DNA of 64,000 nucleotides, taken from NCBI GenBank assembly GCA_015178975.1, contig WHVD01000011.1:620001-684000 (forward strand), given 5' to 3'. The translations under genes and the position numbers were made by a program. Origin of the DNA: Hysterangium stoloniferum. Taxonomy: Eukaryota > Basidiomycota > Agaricomycetes > Hysterangiales > Hysterangiaceae. Below, piece after piece: positions 58,216 to 64,000 of this stretch. Positions within the stretch are counted from its first letter, which is position 1. Each line of letters opens with the position of its first letter. The notes beneath the pieces were generated by a model. That model saw only the letters and a program-made list of their open reading frames with translations. It made no database searches and had not been told where the DNA came from.

Positions 58216-59752
58216 GGTGTTACTGGAGGCTCTGAAGTGGTTGCAAGATGATGTGACTTATGTTGTACCTTGCCCCTCAGCTCCTCTGCATAGGGCCATG
58301 GCTGATGAGTGAAATGGATTGGAAAGTCGTTGGCAGATGTTGAATCCTGAATTTCATGGGCAAACCCTAAAGTGACACTAAGGGCAGGCTGGTGCAGATA
58401 GTGTTTTCAACCCCCCTCAAAGAAGGCGCTTGAAGGTGACCCAATATATCCGACACAAATAGCCATATGCAGCGCTCGGCACACATAGTCGAGTATGACC
58501 TGGACTGGGGTGTGGAAAGTGCTTGCTAAGGAAGTAATGGTGAGCTTGGTGTTATTCCACCAAGGGAAAAAACTCACGACAGCAAACTTATTCATTCCAA
58601 AGCAATTATTGGGCTTCTGCCAATTCTCTAGATGACAGCGTTCATCCAATACAAATATTGGGTTATATAGACGGAAAATTTTCGGACCTGATCTTTGAAC
58701 AATGAATCAGACTCTAAGAGTGCTTTAAACAAGTCATTGATGGCTGTGGCATCATTAATTTCGCTAAGAGGGTGCGCAATCAGATAAGGGAAGAAATTTT
58801 AAAGTTGATAGACTGACGACCACGACTGGTTCAAATTCTGCATGTATTTACTGTCAAATGACTGGAAATAATGGAATAGTAAATCTAGACCTAAATGGCA
58901 TAAAGAATGCTTCAGGCGACTCACCATTAATAAAAACTTTGCTGAGGATGCCAACCAAAAGACATTTGCAAGGGACCTTGTGAGGTGGGCATGAGCGCCT
59001 AGTTGGATGCTATGCTTTATCAAGTTGGCATGGGACTCATAGATGGCTTGTTCACTGAGAGGAGAGCCAGGGGCATTTGAAATATCTTCAGTTGATGTTA
59101 GGGCTTTGGATGGGCCGAGATCCCAGTTGGGGTGTAAACTGTCCAACTGACATACAGAAGAGAAAAAGCTGCTGAGTAAGGTTTTTGCTGCAGCATTGTT
59201 GTAGGTCAGATAGAGCTCTGACATAGGCATCTCTCCCAGACATTGGTGGTCATACTTTTCACTGTGTGGATGCTGATGTAATTTGAATATGGATGGGATG
59301 GAGAGCTCCGAGGAAGGTTGAGAATGGGCCCAGAGTATACGGTCTGTTAGAAGCATCAAGAAAAGCCAGTTGGTGGGGTTACCTTTGGGGAGACTTGTGT
59401 GCACTTTAAAAGAGCTGAGCCCGACTTGACTCCTGGATTTAGAGTTAGACCTCAACTCTTCCTCGATGCCGTCCATTAGACGACCACAAAACTCCAGAAG
59501 AAGTGAGATGTCTTGCCCAATGTTTGACTCTGTAGATTTTGTCCATAGCACATCAATGAATTGTGTACCTGGCCGCTGCTGCTTCCAGAGTTCAATACTG
59601 AAAATATCAGTGTAGAAAACTGCATCGCTGGCCAAAATGGTATGGGGAAGGTACTTGAAGTACAGGTTGTGAGTGGTATCTTTCTGGAAAGGAAGATGAA
59701 TTGTTAATGTATGGAAAGGCTAATCAAGGAATGAAGGACATACGAAAGTCAT

Positions 59753-60210
59753 TATGAGTTAGTTCTGAACAATGTGAAGAGATAAATTTGGGAAAGAAGG
59801 TGGACTTTGAATTTGTTCAGTCACGTGATTGTATAGTGCCTTTGTTGCCTATTGTGGAGATAGACGCCAGGCAACTGCAGCTTTGAATGGCCCCACAGTG
59901 ACCATGGGTGCCTGTCTTACCCAAAATGGAGTGTGACAAGAAGCCTCTGCATTACTCTACCGATTGGACAATGGGTGGAAAGTAATCAGGTTAATTCAAA
60001 ATACATTATGATTTTCATTTTATTGTATTTCCAAGGCATCTTTTGTGCGAGTATTTGTCATGATATGGGAACAAGATGTGGAGGCGGGCATGTGGCTCGC
60101 TCTTCGTGTAGGTAATATTATCTTGACATGAGCCTGACATTCCCTCAAAGGGGTCATACAGGGTCATAATTTCGAGTCGGGGGAGGAGGCCTAGATGAAG
60201 CATGAGATGA
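59753..60210. other. Upstream flank of the JmjC gene
   Basis: A palindromic-family arm lies at about 59868-59935 (ctgcagctttgaatggcccc, acagtgaccatgggtgcctg). No gene seen. Confidence 0.5.
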
Positions 60211-60214
60211 CTGG

Positions 60215-60625
60215 GTGACAGTGAAGACACTTTGAAATAGATGTTGTTTCGTTGTTTCGTTCAGATTGTTAATATTTATAATAATTTCTATTCTTGGTAA
60301 ATGTGATTATTCCCGTAAACCCAGATTTGAAGTGCTGGGAAATATTGACTCTACAGGGACCCATAGGCACCTGAACAACCAAACAATACATGCCCTATAG
60401 GTCAGACACCTATGGGTGCCTGTGGGGTCAATCTTGCCCGAAACAACATCTATGATGAGTGAAGACACTTTGAAATAAATATTGTTTTGTTGTTTCGTTC
60501 AGATTGTTAAGATTTATAATAATTTCTATTTTTGGTATATGTGATTATTCCCGCAAACCCAGATTTGAAGCGCCGGCAAGATTGACTCCACAGGGACCCA
60601 TAGTCACCTGAACAACTGTCTGGGA
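60215..60625. repeat. Direct duplication carrying palindromic-family copies
   Basis: The block gtgaagacactttgaaata, ttgtttcgttcagattgtta, aatttctattnttggta and gattattcccg occurs at 60218-60310 and again at 60458-60555. Each is followed by gaagtgctggg/gaagcgccgg and a CCCATAGG-containing arm. The first copy has both arms (gacccataggcacctg and cacctatgggtgcctgtggg). Confidence 0.8.
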
Positions 60626-61004
60626 CAAATTTATTTGTACATGGTCTCTGATGGAGGAACGTGACATGTCTTTGACAATGCGCAATCACCCTACCACTTT
60701 CTCTTTGTTCCCTTGTCCTATTACCTTTTATTCTATTTCTTATATATACTACATATCATCTCCCATATCCCTCATTGCGTCTCGTCTTAATTCCACACTT
60801 GATAGTCTTCAAAGACTTCAAGTCCATTTATTTTGCACCCACCCTTCCACTTTCCCTAGAAATACTTCTTACAATTGTTGTAGTTCGCTTCCGCCGGTTT
60901 GAGCACGGCCCAATCAATTTCGGGTTGTGCAAAAGAGTGGTGGCAACGCAATGTAACTCTTTTCCTTGCCCAGACTCACGAACGAACAATAAGAGACAAA
61001 CAAT

Positions 61005-61185
61005 ACACTGCAATTTGAAAGGCCCTATAGCCACCCATAGGCACCTATGGGTGCCTGTGGGTCAATCTTGCCCGGCGCTTCAAATTTGAGTTTTCAGGAA
61101 TAATGTCATTTCCCAGAAAAGGAAATTATATATTGAAGTGCCAGGGAAGATTGACCCCACAGGCACCCATAGAGCAGGCACCCAT
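61005..61185. repeat. Palindromic-family element, best preserved
   Basis: cccataggcacctatgggtg forms the palindromic centre and tgtgggtcaatcttgcccgg, then cgcttcaaattt, is one arm. A second, reversed arm (gaagtgccagggaagattga, then ccccacaggcacccata) follows at about 61134. Confidence 0.8.
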
Positions 61186-61189
61186 CTTG

Positions 61190-61745
61190 AACATCTTCAT
61201 CACCATCCCAAAATGTCTTTGTCGCCGTTCCAAAATGTCTTCATCGCCATCCCAAAATGTCTTTGTTGTCGTCCCAAAACATCTTCATTGCCATCCCAAA
61301 ATGTCTCTGTCGCCATCCCAAAACCTTTTCATCACCATCCCAAAACCTTTTCATCACCATCCCAAAACCTCTTCATTGCCGTCCCAAATGCCACTCAACC
61401 TCCAATCTTTGCCATTGATGGCTCTTCATCTTGATGATCTTGATCACCATTGTCTTGATTCCTGTTGGCGACATTAATTCTCCTCACTGTTCTAAAACCT
61501 CTTCGTCGCTGACCCAAAACATCTTCATTGCCATCTCAAAACCTCTTCGTCGCTGTCCCAAAACCTCTTCATTGCCATCTCAAAACCTCTTCGTCGCCGT
61601 CCCAAAACCTCTTCGTCACCATCGCAAAACCTCCTCGTCGCCATCCCAAAACCTCTTCGTCGCCATCCCAAATCATCTTCATCACCGTCCCAAATCATCT
61701 TCATCGCCATCCCAAATCATCTTCGTCGCCATCCCAAATGCCACT
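61190..61745. repeat. 22-bp satellite (cctcttcgtcgccatcccaaaa type)
   Basis: About 22-24 imperfect units with period near 22, alternating tcttcatcaccatcccaaaa and tcttcgtcgccgtcccaaaa. It is interrupted by a non-repeat stretch (about 61385-61490) that recurs at 61735-61800 (ccactcaacctcc..tttgccattgatgg). The long frames on both strands reflect the repeat only. Confidence 0.88.
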
Positions 61746-61809
61746 CAACCTCCATTCTTTGCCATTGATGGCCCTTCATTATGATCATCTTGATCACCGT
61801 TGTCTCGAC

Positions 61810-62424
61810 CTCCTCGACCGCGAGGGTGCGCACAACACGAAGGTGCTGAGCTCAGCGGTGAAGCAGCAGCGGAAGGACAAGGCCACGTGGTATGTGGTAC
61901 GTGGGTGCAGGGTATTACAGAGGAGATGTTCAAGGTGCTGTGCACGGGGAAGAGCAAGAGCAAGGCGTAGAAGCGGATGGTGACCAAGGCGACGTTTGTG
62001 GGCGAGGGCTTCACACGCAAGCCGGTGAAGATGGAGCGGTTTGTGCGGCCAATGGCGCTGCTGTTCAAGAAGGTAAATGTGATGCACCGTGAGTTGGCAT
62101 CGTCTTTCTTGTGTCGTCTATTGCCATTTTGATGCTGGCACCCCCTCTTGCAGCTGACATGAAGGCCACTTTTCAGTTGTCAATTATTGGCATGAAGAAG
62201 CCGCAGTTGTGGATGTACACACAGCTTGGTGTCATGACAAAAGGTACGATCATCGAGGTCAATGTGTCGGAGCTTGGGATGGTGACTACGGTGGCAAAGT
62301 GGTGTTTGGGAAGTACACGCACGAACAACCCTGTACATCAAAGGCATCTGTATCTTTGCACAAATGGGATATTAACAGGTTAATTGTGTGCAGGTGAACG
62401 ATGGCGGCATTAATGCAGTACTTT
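61810..62424 (+). pseudogene. NSA2: Fragment of the ribosome-biogenesis gene NSA2
   Basis: The segments read LLDREGAHNTKVLSSAVKQQ, RKDKA, EEMFKVLCTGKSKSKA, a TAG at 61968-61970, then [20 protein letters not shown] and [14 protein letters not shown]. An intron at 62089-62153 (gtgagt..ttgcag) joins to PDMKATFQLSIIGMKK, YTQLGVMTKGTIIEVNVSEL and, after a frame slip, GKYTHEQ and NDGGINAVL. This is the C-terminal half of NSA2, a 60S pre-ribosome assembly factor. The N-terminal half is replaced by satellite DNA. The TAG replaces a Trp codon and one indel breaks the frame. Retained intron sequence means that it came from DNA, not from reverse-transcribed mRNA. Its GC-rich third positions contrast with its neighbours. 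Confidence 0.85.
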
Positions 62425-62787
62425 GTAAGTGGTCATCTTTCTTTCGATCTTCTCTGTAAATTGACTGCTTTCCTCTTTACAGTGGTATAATATTAGTTAA
62501 TTTATATACATTACTACATACATCTTATCAGCAACTCCTACATGATTATTTATGGGTGTATTGTGCGTTCCGAGACGGGTTTATCTCTATTTCTCTTGAC
62601 ACTCCCACTGATCAACCGCAGATACAAAGTTCGGGCAAGCGTTATAACTGAAAGCTTGGAATATGTGAATGCGATCAGCTAGTATACACAGACAACTATC
62701 ATGCCATCCGTAAACAAGATATATCGCATACAAGTCGTAACAAAACATAATCACTTAGATAGACCTATCTCTCCCAAGGTGGAGGGT
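62425..62787. other. Stretch without a gene
   Basis: No motif seen. AT-rich tracts lie near 62490-62530. Confidence 0.5.
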
Positions 62788-63611
62788 CCACTATTTTTGG
62801 TAGAAGACTCCAAGTTTTCGTACAAGACTCCAAGTTTTCGTACAAGACTCCACCCTTTTCGTACAAGACTCCACCCTTTTCGTACAAGACTCCACCCTTT
62901 TCGTACAAGACTCCACCCTTTTCGTACAAGACTCCACCCTTTTCGTACAAGACTCCACCCTTTTCGTACAAGACTCCACCCTTTTCGTACAAGACTCCAC
63001 CCTTTTCGTACAAGACTCCACCCTTTTCGTACAAGACTCCACCCTTTTCGTACAAGACTCCACCCTTTTCGTACAAGACTCCACCCTTTTCGTACAAGAC
63101 TCCACCCTTTTCGTACAAGACTCCACCCTTTTCGTACAAGACTCCACCCTTTTCGTACAAGACTCCACCCTTTTCGTACAAGACTCCACCCTTTTCGTAC
63201 AAGACTCCACCCTTTTCGTACAAGACTCCACCCTTTTCGTACAAGACTCCACCCTTTTCGTACAAGACTCCACCCTTTTCGTACAAGACTCCACCCTTTT
63301 CGTACAAGACTCCACCCTTTTCGTACAAGACTCCACCCTTTTCGTACAAGACTCCACCCTTTTCGTACAAGACTCCACCCTTTTCGTACAAGACTCCACC
63401 CTTTTCGTACAAGACTCCACCCTTTTCGTACAAGACTCCACCCTTTTCGTACAAGACTCCACCCTTTTCGTACAAGGCTCCACCCTTTTCGTACAAGACT
63501 CCAACATTTTTGTAGAAGAGTCCACGGTTTCTGTAGAAGACTCCACAGTTTTCGTACAAGACTCTAACATTTTTGTAGAAGAGTCCACAGTTTTCGTAGA
63601 AAGGTCCACCT
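62788..63611. repeat. 21-bp minisatellite, about 39 units
   Basis: Thirty-one near-perfect copies of cacccttttcgtacaagactc run from 62851 to about 63501. Two ccaagttttcg variants lie before them, and about five diverged units after them (ccaacatttttgtagaagag and similar). The period is seven codons, so several frames on both strands stay open (HPFRTRL on +, CTKRVES and YEKGGVL on -). The diverged flank on the minus strand keeps a heptad of the type STKTVDSSTKM. Confidence 0.97.
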
Positions 63612-64000
63612 TAGCCGGAAAGAAGGCTGGTAGTTTAGCGAGGGCGGAGACGTCTGGCCATTTAGATGCGGGCCCCCACATACATCCACATACCCCACAT
63701 CTATATATTATTATTTCTATACATATACATCCACATAACTTTTATTTACCCGTCTTTTTTTTTTCCAGCAAAAATTAGAACTTAGCCTGTGGATAAAAAG
63801 TTGTGATGCCACTCTAGAAAATGAACTGGATCAGACAAATGTAATTTGTATGAGTTCTTTAGTGTAAAGAGTCATGTATTCGGACTGCCCTGTATATGAA
63901 GAATATCAACTATTGCAGTGCGATATTAGAGAGAGTGAGAGAGAGTGAGAGCTAGATGATGAGTTTAAGCCTGAGATGTTAGTTAGCTTAGATAGTTCAG
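63612..64000. other. Window end without a gene
   Basis: AT-rich DNA with cacatacatccacata-type short repeats near 63675-63740. The minus frame leading into the minisatellite (ASKWPDVSALAKLPAFFPAK) may be the start of a repeat protein, but this is not shown. Confidence 0.45.

Larger units (their letters stand above)
55416..59752 (-). pseudogene. Long JmjC-domain protein gene, with several nonsense codons
   Basis: The start at 59752 (MTF, then a GT-AG intron) leads to KDTTHNLYFKYLPHTILASD and a long N-terminal region of unknown type. A TAA at 58799-58801 and a TGA at 58407-58409 interrupt it; beyond them the frame continues KHYLHQPALSVTLGFAHEIQ. Next comes a Ser/Pro/acidic linker with two exact-type duplications (a 32-residue unit NFGEEGGNNIGES.. 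and a unit LPLPLNASPHQAVPLFQ). The JmjC domain follows at 56.43-56.05 kb, then a C-terminal part with another TGA at 55809-55811 before PVAYQTVLKNWPPLEQL. One gene is the simplest reading, but two adjacent genes cannot be ruled out. It is expected to be inactive in this copy. Confidence 0.6.

Noticed and set aside
61103..61784. Several open frames rich in Ser/Pro/His through the 22-bp satellite
   Set aside because: Frames exist on both strands, follow the repeat period, and have no domain.
62701..63567. Long open frame (+) of 288 codons made of HPFRTRL repeats
   Set aside because: It is the direct translation of the 21-bp minisatellite. The opposite strand is open in two frames as well, and no non-repeat domain is attached.
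62788..63611. CRISPR-like array
   Set aside because: Units are contiguous 21-mers with no spacers, in a eukaryotic genome. The same applies to the 17-bp and 22-bp arrays.

Overview
The window looks like nuclear DNA from a mushroom-forming basidiomycete (Agaricomycetes). Genes are broken by many short GT-AG introns of about 45-80 nt. The intact genes match fungal families (DUF7918, YPI1, PPS1, a YANK/STK32-type kinase). The mobile elements are ones typical of Agaricomycetes (Plavaka, Tc1-like, Ty1/copia). No species is assigned.

Layout. (1) 1-16 kb is the gene-bearing part. It holds a DUF7918 protein (58-946, -), the PP1 inhibitor YPI1 (1212-1834, -), the dual-specificity phosphatase PPS1 (5240-8323, -, five exons), a decayed RING-finger gene (about 9.9-10.5 kb, -) and an AGC kinase of the YANK/STK32 type (14193-15788, +, eight exons). 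I rebuilt the exons by hand for the four intact genes and the reading phase closes in each. YPI1 and PPS1 both belong to phosphatase pathways but are separate transcription units. (2) 16.3-20.9 kb is a nearly intact Ty1/copia element with two 210-bp LTRs, a 5-bp target duplication and a copia-like half-tRNA primer site. Its single ORF carries two in-frame TGA codons. (3) 21-28 kb holds a minisatellite, a possible tRNA-derived element, a reverse-transcriptase remnant, a broken HEAT-repeat gene built from repeated exon-intron modules, and two solo LTRs with clear 5-bp target duplications. (4) 28.9-33.6 kb is a decayed Plavaka transposase. (5) 34-41 kb holds unidentified decayed coding sequence, an NLR-type N-terminal remnant (C2 plus helical segment), satellites and a copia RT scrap. 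(6) 41-46 kb is a large SNF2-family ATPase gene on the minus strand, carrying a 30-copy 17-bp minisatellite in its ATPase core. (7) 46.9-48.5 kb is a Tc1-like element with long inverted repeats and a third internal copy of the repeat. (8) 50.4-53.7 kb is a large uncharacterised Agaricomycete-type gene, broken. (9) 55.4-59.8 kb is a long minus-strand gene with a JmjC domain, also broken. (10) 59.9-64 kb holds a cluster of palindromic repeats, a 22-bp satellite, a piece of the ribosome-biogenesis gene NSA2, and a 21-bp minisatellite of about 39 units.

Overall, a normal gene cluster passes into a repeat-rich block of decayed elements. In that block the nonsense codons are mostly TGA, at sites where the families usually have Arg or Trp, as expected if CGA or TGG changed by transition. 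SNF2, JmjC and uncharacterised large proteins lie close together in the same block. I note this as a possible chromatin-related accessory cluster, but all three genes are broken here and I cannot show that they work together.
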